64,000 bases of DNA from Cladochytrium replicatum (Eukaryota > Chytridiomycota > Chytridiomycetes > Cladochytriales > Cladochytriaceae), in the NCBI GenBank assembly GCA_025526935.1, contig JAHLKD010000075.1:124001-188000 (forward strand). Direction: 5' to 3'. The first letter of the stretch is position 1. Every line of letters starts with the position of its first letter. The translations under genes and the position numbers were made by a program. Below, piece by piece: positions 10,824 through 21,687 of the stretch. The notes beneath the pieces were generated by a model. The model was not told where the DNA came from and searched no databases. It saw only the letters and a program-made list of their open reading frames with translations.

Positions 10824-11768
10824 TCATTCATCGTCACCATCGCCTTCGTCGTCGTTCCCTTCGCCTTCTGAAGCGGTCTCAGGTTGATCTTGTTCGCTTT
10901 CTTTCTGTTGCCGTTGACATTCCTTCACTTCTTCGGGGGAAAGCTCGCTGAGATGGTTGCTGAGAATTTTATTCATTTGGAACATGTCCACTATGCAAAG
11001 ATAAGAAGGGAATGCCAGAGAGGTTCAATACGAAGAGTACTTACGTAGGTCCGTCTTGAAGGCCCTTCTCATGACTTCGTCACACCGAATCTTTCTTTTG
11101 TTATCTGGATCCTGCAGATCGTTGGCTTTGATGTATTTCCACAGCATCTGCACCACTTTTGGTCTCGACATTTTGTCCTGCCCGGTGATCGCCGCCATTG
11201 CTTCTGACAGTGCGTACGGTTTCTGGAACCCACCACCAGCCCGCCTTTTCTTCTTCGCCGAGTCACCATCTTCATCTATTGTTGAGGAACTCTTCTTCTT
11301 CGTTTTCCTTGCTCTAGATTTCGGTGCTGCGGCTCGAGCGGCTGCCCTTCGTGGTCGTACATGCGACGCAGCGAGTTCCTCGTCCTGGAGCTCTTTTGCG
11401 AGTTTCATGTCCTGATCTATATCCATTCGACCCTCCTTCTTGACGGGCGAACTTGCCCCGGACGTTGCTAGTTCCATTGGATGGCCACGTATTTTTGAGC
11501 CATTCGATTCCGATTTTACTGCTGCTTCGGATTTTAGAGGCACGTCGTCTTCGTCTTCCTTTTCATCTCCGTTGCCGTCCTGCTGCCGCAGGAAATCTTC
11601 AAAGACCTCCCGGATAACAGCAGAAACCGCCTTTTTGTGTTCTGACAAGTCGCCGAGATCTGCCTCCAGTCCCTTGCGGATTTCCTTTGCGGTGATTGTG
11701 TTTACATCTGCGCCTACGAGTATCTTCCTGATCAGCGGCACCAGGCTCTGTGGATCCAGCGGTGCCAT
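10824..11768 (-). CDS. DEK_C/SWIB domain chromatin protein, 296 aa
   Basis: Two exons, 11045-11768 and 10824-10990; intron 10991-11044 closes a Leu codon. Residues 8-62 match a DEK_C helical bundle (ILVGADVNTITAKEIRK). An acidic then basic linker follows (SRARKTKKKSSS), then a SWIB/MDM2-like domain (YALSEAMAAITGQDKMSRPK, VVQMLWKYIKANDLQDPDNK, MFQMNKILSNHL) and an acidic tail. This architecture matches yeast Tri1 and Uaf30, nuclear proteins tied to chromatin and RNA polymerase I activation. Uaf30-like versus Tri1-like is not decided here. It is divergently arranged with the vWA gene, 94 bp between start codons. Confidence 0.92.
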
Positions 11769-11862
11769 TTAGTTTTCTTATTTTCCAGGAAAGGTGTTCC
11801 AACGCCTCCTCCTGGGTGTGTCCAGACGTGAACTTTGAATTGGAACTTGAACTGGAATCGAA
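11769..11862. promoter_or_regulatory. Compact bidirectional promoter (SWIB gene / vWA gene)
   Basis: The two start codons face away from each other with only 94 bp between them, so promoter and both 5' UTRs must lie here or overlap coding sequence. No TATA box is visible. Confidence 0.5.
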
Positions 11863-13610
11863 ATGAGCAACGACTTTGCGGCCATCCAGGCGTCGATCGC
11901 TGCCCTGCAGCAGCAATGGACAGACATGCAGAAACTGCTGCAGGACGATCCCGCCGGTGTGCCTGGTCAACCACAGCTGCAATCATATGTTGTGCCCGGC
12001 ACAATGACGCCCGGTGGTGCTCCCACAAGTGCATACGGACAACCGCAAATGCAGCAGACAATGCAGCCGCAAACCCAGCAGTATCCACCACAGCAGGACT
12101 CCTCCGGATACGCAGCTCAACCTGCACCTCAGGGATACGGCGTGTCTTACGGAGAAGCTCCCACCTCGACTTCCGCACCAGTGGACGATCCCGCTGCTGC
12201 CTATCGAGCAGGGACGTTCGCCGGCCACTCGCCACGCCCAACTCCCGCTGCTCCCCCGGCTGAGGATCGGGCTGGCTACAATGCACATTACCCTCCTCCG
12301 TCATCTGGTGCGCCCGCCATTGTCTCTCCCAGCCCATCCGATGCCGATCTCCAACGCATGGGAACATACGCTCCAGGCATGGCGAACCTACCACCTCAGA
12401 CTGCTTCATCCGAGACTGTTCCCTCTGTTGCGCCGCCTCCATCTTACCATTCTGTGGCCCCCCCTCCTCGAACCGCAACGTCGACCTCTTCAGGTGGCTC
12501 TCCCCCGATTTCTCCACGTCCTTATGGTCCGTCAGGAACCAGAGTTCAGCCCCCGCCCGGTTTCCAGGCCTACGCAAACCAGATGAACGCTCAGAACCCT
12601 GCAACCGTGCAATACGCCCAACCCGCCGGCCTCCCACCGATCCCACCGAAGTCGTCCAATGGTCAAGCTGTGTCCCCTCGCATGGAAATGCCCGCTCCTC
12701 CACCCACCGGCGAAATGAGTCCCGCTGCTGGTGCAGCCGGCGGCACCGAAGACGAACGCGCGCTCCAGCTCAAGCGTCTCCGAGCTCTGCACAGCGCCAA
12801 CGCCGTGAAGCAGCAGCAGCTAACCCGCAACAAGACCGCCATCGACATTGCGTTCATTCTCGACTTGACGACATCGATGGAGCCCTGGCTTGCGCAGGTG
12901 ACATACAAGATCAAGGAGATCATGTCCACCATCGAGACAAGGTGGCCGGACTCCATTGCCCGCGTGGCGTTCATTGGTTATCAGGACTTTGATGTGATTG
13001 GGAAGCCGTACTACGTCGTCAAGGACTTTACTACTGCAGAAGAACTCCAGAGCACTCTTGCGACGCTGAGATGCGATGGTGGAAATGATTATTGTGAGGA
13101 TGTGCTTGGTGCGATGCTGAAGGTGAGGGAACTGAGCTGGGCTGCGAAGACCAGGTTGGTCATTTTCGTCGCAGATGCTCCGGCACACCACAACTATTTC
13201 CACGATTGCGGTGCTCAGAACGATCGGTACTTTAACTCCCCCGATCCGGCGGGATATGGGCCAGAAGATATGAAGGGTGTTTTAAGGTGAGTTTCCACTT
13301 TAACTTTGTTGTATCCAATGGTCTAAATTTTCTTGTGTGTGATTTGCAGGTATCTCGCCAACAGCGACATTGAGGTAGAGTCATCGTCCACCTTTATATA
13401 ATGAATGCTGACATTGCCTTTTTTCTCAATTAGATGCACTGCTTCAAACTCCAGGCAAGGACAGACAAGATGGAGCGCCGATTCAAAGAAATATTGAACC
13501 GATACGCTGCCGACCTTTACGTCCACCACATCGACCAGAAACCGGAGGAGTTCCTTCCCAACGTGCTTAAAGCGGTGTCCTCTTCGGTGGTGCGTTCGAG
13601 TATGCGTTAA
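11863..13610 (+). CDS. vWA-domain protein with Pro/Gln-rich head, 541 aa
   Basis: Three exons: 11863-13286, 13350-13374 (25 nt) and 13434-13610; phases close at both introns. The first 310 residues are Pro/Gln/Ala/Ser-rich and probably disordered, after a short N-terminal helix (MSNDFAAIQASIAAL). From about residue 325 there is a von Willebrand A domain with the metal site D-x-T-x-S (IAFILDLTTSM), and GNDYCEDVLGAML and LVIFVADAPAHH downstream. This vWA type is the one found in VwkA-like alpha-kinases, where it precedes the kinase. Here the protein ends after the vWA domain and no alpha-kinase domain follows, so it is more likely an adaptor than an enzyme (inference). Confidence 0.85.
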
Positions 13611-13829
13611 AGCTGTTTGTTTTTCCTGCAAGTTATGTTCTTGTTGGGCTGGACATAGTGCCTCTATTAGTTATCATGTTGAGACAGCCGCAATCGAATG
13701 TATCGTTCTTATATTTGCGAATGCAGGTCTATCATCAAAAATTTTCTGTACATGGTGACAAAGCGTCGAATTGGAGAAAGAACACCGAAGCATCTGAGCG
13801 ATCGTACTTTCTTTTCACAGAAACAACCC

Positions 13830-16706
13830 CTAGATCTTATATTCCAACAAGTTCTCCCTCAGTATTTCCTTCACTTCCCCCCAGAACTCCAGTGTGAGCG
13901 TTCTCGCCTGTTCAAATGCTTCCGGATACGCCTTTGCGTTCTTTATGTCGGCGTCGAGATCGCCCGTGTGCCAAACCGGTGGCCATGGAAACCTGTCAAA
14001 CTTTGTCGAGAATGCGCCGGTCAAGATAACCTTCTTCCCAAGCAACGTTGACCAGTACAGCCCGTGGTACGACGAGGTGATCACAACCTCCGCTGAAGCA
14101 AGGAACTCTAGGACGTTCACAATATCCAGTTCGCTGTTGAGCATTGTCGTGACGGTCGCATTGGTCTTCCAATCCGATCCAGTGATCATCGGCACCTCGA
14201 CGAGCTTACTGATCGAGCCGTCGGGGTTGATCGTCCACTGCGATCCGAGAATCGCAACCGGAAGCCGCTCGGGCGCATCTTTCACGGGCACGCCTTTCCG
14301 ATGCCGAGTCATCACGCGGGTGACTTTGGCCGGGTACTGCTTGTGCGAGAAGATCCCGATCTCGCGGATCGGTTGCTTGTTTTGGAGGGCACGGATCGCT
14401 GGGTGCATGCATGAAGAGCAAGGGACGAAGCGGTACGGGGGGAGCACGTCGCGGATGCCGAGGAGGCGGAACCGGTCGAGGAATGTGTTCGGGTCCGCGG
14501 GGCCTTTGTATTTGAGATCCGAGTGGGTGTTGAAGCCGATTCCCCAGCCGATTACGTTGCGAGAGACGTTCACAAGGCGCTCGAGTTGCTGGTCCCATGA
14601 TTTCACGCATCCGATAAGCCCTCCCCCGCCGACTATCACGGGAAGCGATGAGTTTGCACCGGTAAGAGCCTTTGTGAACTTCGTGGAGTAGACGTCGATA
14701 GAATACTTCTCAAAATTGTTTGACAACTCAGGAAAGTACCAGAAGGGAGATGAGAAGGTGTCTCCGACGTTTTTGAAATCGATTCGATGAAATTCGACTA
14801 TTGGAGGAACAGTGCGAAGTTCATAAAACGGAACAAGAAGGTCACCAGAGCCGGACGGGACTATCCCTGTAAACTTCCATGGTGGCAGTTGTTTCTCCGG
14901 AGCATGTTGTTCGACTTGCGGTTGCTGTGACTGCTGTTGGATCTGAATTTGTTTGAGCGTTGATTGCTTCAGCTCTTCTATCTCATTCAGCTGGTCGTTA
15001 CTTTTTTCCGGAGATACTGATTCGTCTTTGTTGGGTACAATACTCAAATCTGCTTGATGAACAGAAGATACACTGGCCTTTTGTGCTAGATCCTGTGACC
15101 GGTCGTTGATGGCACCAGGATTGTCTCCAAGGATAGCTTCCACACTTTTCGGTAAATACGCGAGCTCCCCGATTACTGCTTGGTCTGAGTTCGCCTCAGG
15201 TATCAGTCCATGTCTGTCGTCCACTTTTGAGCGGTAGCTTGAATCAGACGGCACTTTTGCTTCTCGAGAGTCGGTGTGGACCAAAATATCTCTCCAATTC
15301 AACTTAGTTTCGTTCCATTCGCCTTTGCTCTTAATCCGCACAACGTGAGTTGCCAACCAAAGACAGACCACGAGTACGGCGATAGCAGCACACTTTCTTG
15401 TCCATGATCCACCTCTTGCTACTTTCCCTCCATACTCTTTGCGTGAAACCATCGAACTCGGATGAATAAGCACCATTTGTTTGTCCCCACCATCGCAACT
15501 CGATATTTCTTCACGTGCACCGCATCTGCCACAAATCAAGATTATCAGCACTGCTACAATGCTAGCAATTCCAATGGATGGTCCTTGTGCTGCAACTCCA
15601 GGTTTCCCATCCGAAATTCCTGGGATGACATTCCACAGACTGTCCGCAACTACCGAACTAGCAAGAAAAATGCCGATTGCATTACACACTGGAGCCTGTC
15701 CTAGCGTCCCCATGAGCTCATATCCATATGCATCCGCCGCGGCCCCAAATGCCACTGCCAAAATTGTCCAGCCGCCAAAGGTCGCATCAACGCCGTGGGT
15801 TTCTTCTACAAACAAAGCCACCAAGGAGGCGAGCATCCCGGCAAGGAGGTTAACCACTGATGCCAAGAAAAACGGATCCTCCCAATTTTGTAACGTTTGC
15901 TTGATCCAAACTCTTAGAGCTGATCCTGAAAGAACTGGTAGCATTGCTATCGCCCATCCTGGAATCCAAACAGGACTTCGGGACATTGCTCCACCAGTGT
16001 TGACGTGCATCATTCCCAAGTAAACAGCTCCAGCGAGCCACAAAATAATTGTGATCTTTGTTGATAAGATGGATTTGGAGTCTGAGAGGCTGCTGATCCA
16101 CAATCGGGAAAAGATAAAGGTTACTGGCACTTCTAGAGACTGTGCAATGGCGTCGAGAGCGATCCAGCTCTGAATCCACCTTTCTTCATGCGGGAGGGAT
16201 GCAGTCCAACCAATGCGGGCAGAATACGAGAGAATCGAGAGAACTGTAAGTGAAGCTAGAAGCGACAGTCCAAGTGTTAACGAAAGATTGATGATGCAGT
16301 GGTATGGAATCATGCATATCCGTATCATGCAGCTGGGAATCCACGAGTAAAGAGACCGTGCGGTGGAACGTTCTGTCTCATCCTGGTCAGTGAAACGGGT
16401 TCTAAATAGCCACAAATAGTTACCCTGCACAGTTTGATGGATCACGTCATGATCGTAAACAGATTTTGTGCTCGTAGTGATAGAATTACAGCAGGTTTCG
16501 GAGCTTCTTTCACCATTTATTCTATGGTTCCTTGTGGAAGAGAAGTAGGCGAAGAACGCAGACACTATGGCGGTGGCAATGGGTTGCGTTACCAGGATAA
16601 CGATCACCGGATAGGTTCTGCTGCTAGTAGCAGCTCGCGAAGCAAATGTCCGAGCGACGTTCAACGCTGCCCAGCGGGAAGTTCTCGACGACGCCGAAAG
16701 GAGCAT
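13830..16706 (-). CDS. Multi-pass membrane protein fused to a polysaccharide pyruvyl transferase-like domain, 958 aa
   Basis: One long uninterrupted frame. Residues about 30-430 hold roughly ten hydrophobic segments in two sets, reminiscent of a DMT/EamA-type transporter (WTILAVAFGAAADAYGYELM; MLASLVALFVEE). Another helix follows near residue 450 (KCAAIAVLVVCLWLATHVV), then a polar stalk of about 150 residues with a Gln-rich stretch. The C-terminal 350 residues resemble the PS_pyruv_trans/WcaK-CsaB family: GDTFSSPFWYF, the glycine loop PVIVGGGGLIG, and the signature ITSSYHGLYWSTLLGKKV. In that family the domain transfers pyruvyl, or related groups, onto sugars. Having a many-helix N-terminal half on the same chain is unusual. 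A chimera of two genes is unlikely, because the frame is open throughout. Confidence 0.8.
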   Translation of the reverse strand: MLLSASSRTSRWAALNVARTFASRAATSSRTYPVIVILVTQPIATAIVSAFFAYFSSTRNHRINGERSSETCCNSITTSTKSVYDHDVIHQTVQGNYLWLFRTRFTDQDETERSTARSLYSWIPSCMIRICMIPYHCIINLSLTLGLSLLASLTVLSILSYSARIGWTASLPHEERWIQSWIALDAIAQSLEVPVTFIFSRLWISSLSDSKSILSTKITIILWLAGAVYLGMMHVNTGGAMSRSPVWIPGWAIAMLPVLSGSALRVWIKQTLQNWEDPFFLASVVNLLAGMLASLVALFVEETHGVDATFGGWTILAVAFGAAADAYGYELMGTLGQAPVCNAIGIFLASSVVADSLWNVIPGISDGKPGVAAQGPSIGIASIVAVLIILICGRCGAREEISSCDGGDKQMVLIHPSSMVSRKEYGGKVARGGSWTRKCAAIAVLVVCLWLATHVVRIKSKGEWNETKLNWRDILVHTDSREAKVPSDSSYRSKVDDRHGLIPEANSDQAVIGELAYLPKSVEAILGDNPGAINDRSQDLAQKASVSSVHQADLSIVPNKDESVSPEKSNDQLNEIEELKQSTLKQIQIQQQSQQPQVEQHAPEKQLPPWKFTGIVPSGSGDLLVPFYELRTVPPIVEFHRIDFKNVGDTFSSPFWYFPELSNNFEKYSIDVYSTKFTKALTGANSSLPVIVGGGGLIGCVKSWDQQLERLVNVSRNVIGWGIGFNTHSDLKYKGPADPNTFLDRFRLLGIRDVLPPYRFVPCSSCMHPAIRALQNKQPIREIGIFSHKQYPAKVTRVMTRHRKGVPVKDAPERLPVAILGSQWTINPDGSISKLVEVPMITGSDWKTNATVTTMLNSELDIVNVLEFLASAEVVITSSYHGLYWSTLLGKKVILTGAFSTKFDRFPWPPVWHTGDLDADIKNAKAYPEAFEQARTLTLEFWGEVKEILRENLLEYKI

Positions 16707-16765
16707 CGCTGGATCACGCGTTGCACGTGTATTCGCGTTTTAGGGGACTTTAATAACCAAAAATA

Positions 16766-17669
16766 TTATAGCAGATGGGAAAAAGGGTATATCCAATTGG
16801 TCTCAGAAACAGTATGCTTTAGCTGGCGTAGTACAAACAGATTGCAAAACACAAAAACTAGAAAGCCTAGACAATTGAACAAAAACATGAATCGCGAAGT
16901 TAAATACACGAAATTGAATGAATTCCATACCGCTAATTTTGCTCCCACCACTGGGCGGTGAATGTCCTACATAAACGTGAATAAGGAAACTTTTGTTCCA
17001 CAGCTCTTTTATACTTACGATGTTTTGCATGCGAACATACAGGAATCCCACAAATGCAGCTCCGAAAACTGAATAGACGGCATATCCGTATCCATAGCTG
17101 GTCTTCACCGCAATTGTCAGGAATAGGGCGTACGCGAACATGACGATCACGTTAAAGAACGAGACACAGCTAAAGATGGTGAAAAGACGATGGGGACTAA
17201 CAGGTGTCGTTGCCTTGGGCGACGATACAGCATCAACCCATTGTTGTCTAAAAGCGTTCATGGTTATGATGATGGCTGAGCAAGGGGGAGGGAATGATGT
17301 TTACCTCCATCGCAAAATGAGCACTGAAATGACCAAAGCGACGAGATGTCCTGCGATAAGTGTGGTCTGGGCTGCAATTGGCACGGCAAGGTACTCAAGC
17401 CCGCCTTGTTTGGCCAGGAACTCACACATAGTTGGCCTGCTCTCATCTACAATTGTGCTCATCCGAGCTTCCACGAAGGAACAATCTGTGAATTGACATC
17501 GAACATGGGTCCTTGTGTTTCTATCCAGATAACAGCTTTATACTCACTCAAGCGCGCCCAACAGAAGCACAGGAATTGACCCAATTCTGTACTTCCATAA
17601 ATGAAGTCGCAGGCCCTTGAGCTTGTTTGCGGTCGTAGGCTCTTCGTATTCGAACTGCTCAGTTGCCAT
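16766..17669 (-). CDS. Small multi-pass membrane protein, copy 1 of a tandem pair
   Basis: Not a family I recognise. Four exons on the minus strand. Exon 1 has MATEQFEYEEP and YRIGSIPVLLLGALE. Exon 2 has PIAAQTTLIAGHLVALVISV and ends LILRWR (acceptor uncertain). Exon 3 begins QQWVDAVSS, has PVSPHRLFTIFSCVSFFN, and ends GAAFVGFLYVRMQNI. Exon 4 begins DIHRPVVGAK. About four membrane helices, paralogous exon by exon to the gene at 17969-18747. Copy 2 stops right after the equivalent of VVGAK. Copy 1 reads on for about 50 more residues, including a hydrophobic stretch (FLFNCLGFLVFVFCNLFVL), which suggests stop loss. Confidence 0.65.
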
Positions 17670-17968
17670 TGGATGTGTGGAACGTGGAACGCTGTCTGCT
17701 TTTTGTATGTGTTCAATCCCTTGAAAATTTTTGGTGTCTTGAAATTTGGCTTACAAATTGATCGTTTATCACTCCAAATTCGAAAGCCACAACATCAAGG
17801 ATCAATCTTCCAACAAAGCCAATGGCAGTATCTAAGTAGGCTGTTTGACACACCAAAATCTATAGTCAGAATATCAATGCACATTTCCTTCTAATGTGTT
17901 AAATGGAAATCAAATCACACAAATACGAGAGCAAATACAAAACTCCCCCACAAATCATTTCTATCTCA

Positions 17969-18747
17969 TTATTTTGCACGAACTACTGGCTGTTTAGTAT
18001 CCTGAGCGAAAAACATTAGCAAAGACAATCTACCGCACACACTTGAGATTGTTAACTTACAATGGCTTGCATGCGAACATGCAGAAATCCCACGAACGCT
18101 GCTCCAACTACCGCATATACGGCGTATATGTACCCAAGCATAGGGAAAGCCATAAAGAAAGGAAAGAGTGAATAGGCGCACAAAATGATCGTGTTGAAAA
18201 ATGCAATGCCGCTGAAAACTGTGAATCCTCGATGTGGGCTTGGGGGAATTGGAGCCTGGGAGGAGGTGAGTGTATTGACCCATTGTTGTCTGCCAAAAGA
18301 ACAAAATCTTGGGTCAACAAACTGCTTGAGCACGGAAAGATGGACAACGTTTACCTCCATCTCAAAATGAGCACGGAAATGACAATGGCAGCGAGATGCC
18401 CAGCGACCAGCACGCTCTGTGCGGCTATCGGTATGGCCGCTCGGTAAAGAATATCGTTCCTTGCGAGGATCTCACATCCTGTGAGTCCGCTGTAGCGATC
18501 GACTAATGGGTCATCAACGTGCCGATAAGCGCAAGTACTTGCGCGTTCGTACAGCCTACACAATTCGATCAACTTGGTTTAAGCTGCTCAATCGCTCATG
18601 GCTTTACAAATCCACTCACTCGAATCCTCCGAATCCGATGACCGGAATTGAGCCGATTCTGTACATCCACAAGAGGACCCGCAGCCCGTTCAGCGAGCTG
18701 CTTGTTTTACCTCGAGCGAAAGTACGTTGGTATTCTTCTTTCGACAT
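17969..18747 (-). CDS. Small multi-pass membrane protein, copy 2 of a tandem pair
   Basis: Same four-exon plan as copy 1. The start is taken at MSKEEYQRTF (18747) because it aligns with the copy 1 start; an upstream in-frame Met exists at 18870. Conserved blocks: LLWMYRIGSIPVIGFGGFE, PIAAQSVLVAGHLAAIVISV with LILRWR, QQWVNTLTSS with PPSPHRGFTVFSGIAFFN, and VVGAAFVGFLHVRMQAI. The last exon is DTKQPVVRAK followed by a stop at 17969-17971. Introns have good GT-AG ends and phases. The two copies are 299 bp apart in the same orientation, so a local tandem duplication is clear. Function unknown. Confidence 0.7.
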
Positions 18748-18916
18748 CAAAACCTGTCTGGGACTTGGTGGTGGGTTGCACCCGTTGTATTTATCTTTGA
18801 CAACACGGCGATATCTTTTATGCGGGGTGTGTTCAGGGTGTTTCAGGGGCGGTGTTGTAACAGAATGCAAGATATTTATGTCTTCTTCATAGAATACAAG
18901 CGATAATAACTTATAT

Positions 18917-19537
18917 ATATTGTTCTACTTGGCGTAACCAGGCAACACATCACCACCCACACCATTGCCATGCTGCTGCGCTCCGGGACGCCGTTCCCTC
19001 AAAATACTCACTTTAATCGGAACCTCGACCCTCACCGTCCTCACATCGTCCTCGTTCGCGCTCCACTCTGTCGGCATCTTGATCACAAAAATCGACTTTG
19101 AATCCTCCGAAAGCTGGAGGTACTGATTCGTCGTGCTAACGGAGGTCGTATTTGAGCTCGAGCAGCTGTAAACACTTTCAGGCTACTCTTTGTATTCATC
19201 GGGGATACGCCCTGGAACCGCAATGGCCGAGTAGTGATTCCTGGTTTCGATCACGTTAAATGGACCCGAGACTGTTGGCAAGAACCTGCCCAGGGGCGAA
19301 GGTCACGTCGCGGTAGGACAAATGGCTGCCTTCCATGTTTACAAGATGGTTGATCCCGCCGACGCAGAGTATTACCACAATATAACCCTCAGATACCCGA
19401 TCGCCGTCTTGTTCTCCCACCTCTGCCACTCACATGACGCTGGTGCCCTTTGTAGGACTCGATGGTGCTTTTGCATCGTTCTGTTGAGGCAGGACGCTCG
19501 GAAGGATGGAAGTCAGCAGCATTGGGGGGCATGACTT
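18917..19537 (-). pseudogene. Relic of an unidentified protein-coding gene
   Basis: On the minus strand a protein-like frame runs from about 19270 to 18920 with GPFNVIETRNHYSAIAVPGR, then an in-frame TAG near 19187, then KSIFVIKMPTEWSANEDD and VRTVRVEVPIK before a possible donor. Upstream, in other frames, are GSHLSYRDVTFAPGQVL and an ATG-led stretch near 19530. The broken but coherent composition points to a decayed multi-exon gene. I cannot name the family. Confidence 0.4.
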
Positions 19538-19937
19538 GCGACTGGTGGTTTTATGTTGAGAGTGGATAAATTGGAGATCGAGAGGGTGAAGAGACGAAAC
19601 GAGAAGTTCGTCGAAGGGGAGAATCCCAGCAGTCTTTCTATAAGAGGTCGAAAGGTAATGGCTTATGGGGGAATGGATGTATGTTAAAAGACTCTCTGTA
19701 TTTCGATTTAAAAAATTACATTCGACGGGCCAAAAACATCATCACAATACTCTCTGCGGCTCGATATTTCAACAAAAGGGGACAACCAGTAGATGAAAAA
19801 AACATCGCAAAAACGTCGACACAAGAAGGAATATTATGGTACTCTGGAGAAAGAAGATAGGAATAAGAAAACGAAACAGTGCCGCACATTTATAAAGGTT
19901 CCAAACGTAAGGCTAACGAAAATCCCACTTTCCGCTC
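19538..19937. other. Intergenic between relic and GATA factor 3' end
   Basis: No coding frame beyond short chance ORFs. The 3' UTR and polyadenylation region of the GATA gene should fall here. Confidence 0.4.
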
Positions 19938-21687
19938 TCACAGTCCTCGCGTTGGAACTCCACTCCTCCTCGACGACCCACTGGTAGTCACCACCGGAGT
20001 CGCCAACGTCCCGCTCCTGTTCCGTTTCCTCACCACCTCACTCCGCATGCTCCTCGGCCTCGGCACCCCATGCAGCTTCCAAAACAGTCCGCACGCATTA
20101 CACAAGGGCGTTCCCTTCGCGGCATCTCGACGCCACAAAGACGTGCGCGTGGTACCGCAGTTACTGCACTCCGTTGGCTGTCCGTCGGGGGTTCCCATGC
20201 TCAGCGGAGGGGGTTTCGAGGTTTGTTTTGGAGGTGGAGGGGTCGGTGCGCGTTCGGAGGAAGGAGATTGAGATGGCGAGAAGGGCTCGGCGGGTCGGAT
20301 GGAGTCCATCGTGATCAGGATGGGTTCGTCCTCAGAGGTGGTGTTGTTTGTGCGTGTTGGAGTGGGCAGCGCGGTCGGGGCGGGTTCTGAATAGGACGGC
20401 TGTTGGTGTGGGTACGGTGCAAATGCTCCGGGTGAGATGCTCGAGGGCCAGGAGGTTGATGAAGAGGGAGCGGAGGACGAGGAGAAGTGGGAGGGGACCA
20501 CAAACGTCGGCTGTATGCACAAATCCCGTGCCGCTTCAGTATGTTGGAGCGGTTCTCGGTACGGTGAGTGTACGCTTGGCGCGGAGGGCTCGGTGGGAGT
20601 AAATAGAAAGGCGGGAGAGATGGGCGAGGGTCCGGCGGTGTATGGCTGGATCGGGTTATAATATTCGGATGGATACATGCTTTCGCTGAATGATGTTAAA
20701 ATAGGTGCGGAAGTGTTGTTGAATGGGTCGGAGGTGTAGGTCGGCGAATCTGACCGACCGCTTGAAAGCAACGCGGCCGTGGAGAGCGGCCATGCGTACA
20801 TCGAAGAAGCATCGAAAGACGTTGGGACCGCGGAGTTCAATGTCGGTAATTGGTCCGAGTACGCTGCTGGAATGTCCGACGCGAACAAGTCGTTTGCGAA
20901 AGTGCTCAAGGGGTGGTGGGGCTCCTCTGTAGTGTACGGGTGTGAAAGCTGGTGTGACATGGAGTGACTCGGGTAGGGGTGGTGAATGTTGGGGTGGTGT
21001 TCTGGGGGCATGCAGAACTCCACGGACTGCAAGCTGACGTCCAACGACAACGGGCTGTGCGTCATGTCGAGTAAATCCGGACAAGGCTCGACGACCTCAG
21101 CAACGTCCGAGTTCAATTTGGGTTTTTTCGTACGTCGGTGGTCAGACACGTCCGAAGCGCTGAATCTTCGCTTGAGCCCCTCACTAGACGAGGACGCACG
21201 GTTACTGGCTCTGCTAGCTGCTCCTGCTGCGAGTTTCTTCTGTGCGCGGAGGTGCATAAGCCTCCACGTCAGATTCTCTACACGTTCACCCTCAGGAAGG
21301 ACTTCCTTGACCCTGGTGGTGAACACTTTCCAGATGTCGTGTGACTCGGACGCTGTTCTGGCTGCCGAGACGAGCACGTCGGGGAGGTGGGAGGAGGCCT
21401 CGGAGGGTTGCGAGAGCACTGCGGCTGGTGAGCGATCTTTTGGTGGTTCCGAGAGGATTACAGACGCACGACGAGGAGTCGGGGTGCTCGAGGTTTCGAA
21501 ACTGTTTGTAATGTAGGCAATGCAATGGTTAGGGGGGGATGTAATATGGGTTAACGTTGTAATTAACGTACAGGGCAGAGAGTTTTGGATCAGGCCGTGC
21601 GGAGTCGAAGGGGATCTCAGTAGCCGCAGCAAACTTCTGCAGAGTGTTGAGGAAGCGCGCCAGGGGAGGAGAGGGTGGCGGGGCCAT
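19938..21687 (-). CDS. GATA zinc-finger transcription factor, AreA/Nit2-like, 559 aa
   Basis: Two exons, 21572-21687 and 19938-21501; the intron closes a Leu codon. The start at 21687 gives [19 protein letters not shown]. Near residues 85-120 is the fungal GATA-factor N-terminal module ([20 protein letters not shown], then [15 protein letters not shown]), as in AreA, Nit2 and Gln3. The middle is Ser/Pro-rich. Residues 484-508 form one zinc finger, C-x2-C-x18-C-x2-C ([27 protein letters not shown]), followed by a basic tail. Such factors bind HGATAR sites and activate nitrogen-catabolite genes. The finger lies almost at the C-terminus, leaving no room for the NmrA-binding extension typical of AreA. 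Nitrogen control is therefore likely but not shown. Confidence 0.9.

Noticed and set aside
12014-12703. ORFs of 190 and 323 codons overlapping the vWA gene head
   Set aside because: Shadows of the GC-biased Pro/Gln-rich coding region; the vWA frame continues into a real domain and the others do not.
17264-17446. Alternative minus-strand frame across exon 2 of membrane copy 1
   Set aside because: A different frame here aligns to the paralogue exon, so this one is a shadow.
20070-21516. Plus-strand ORFs opposite the GATA factor
   Set aside because: Antisense frames of a Ser/Pro-rich coding region; the GATA finger fixes the coding strand.
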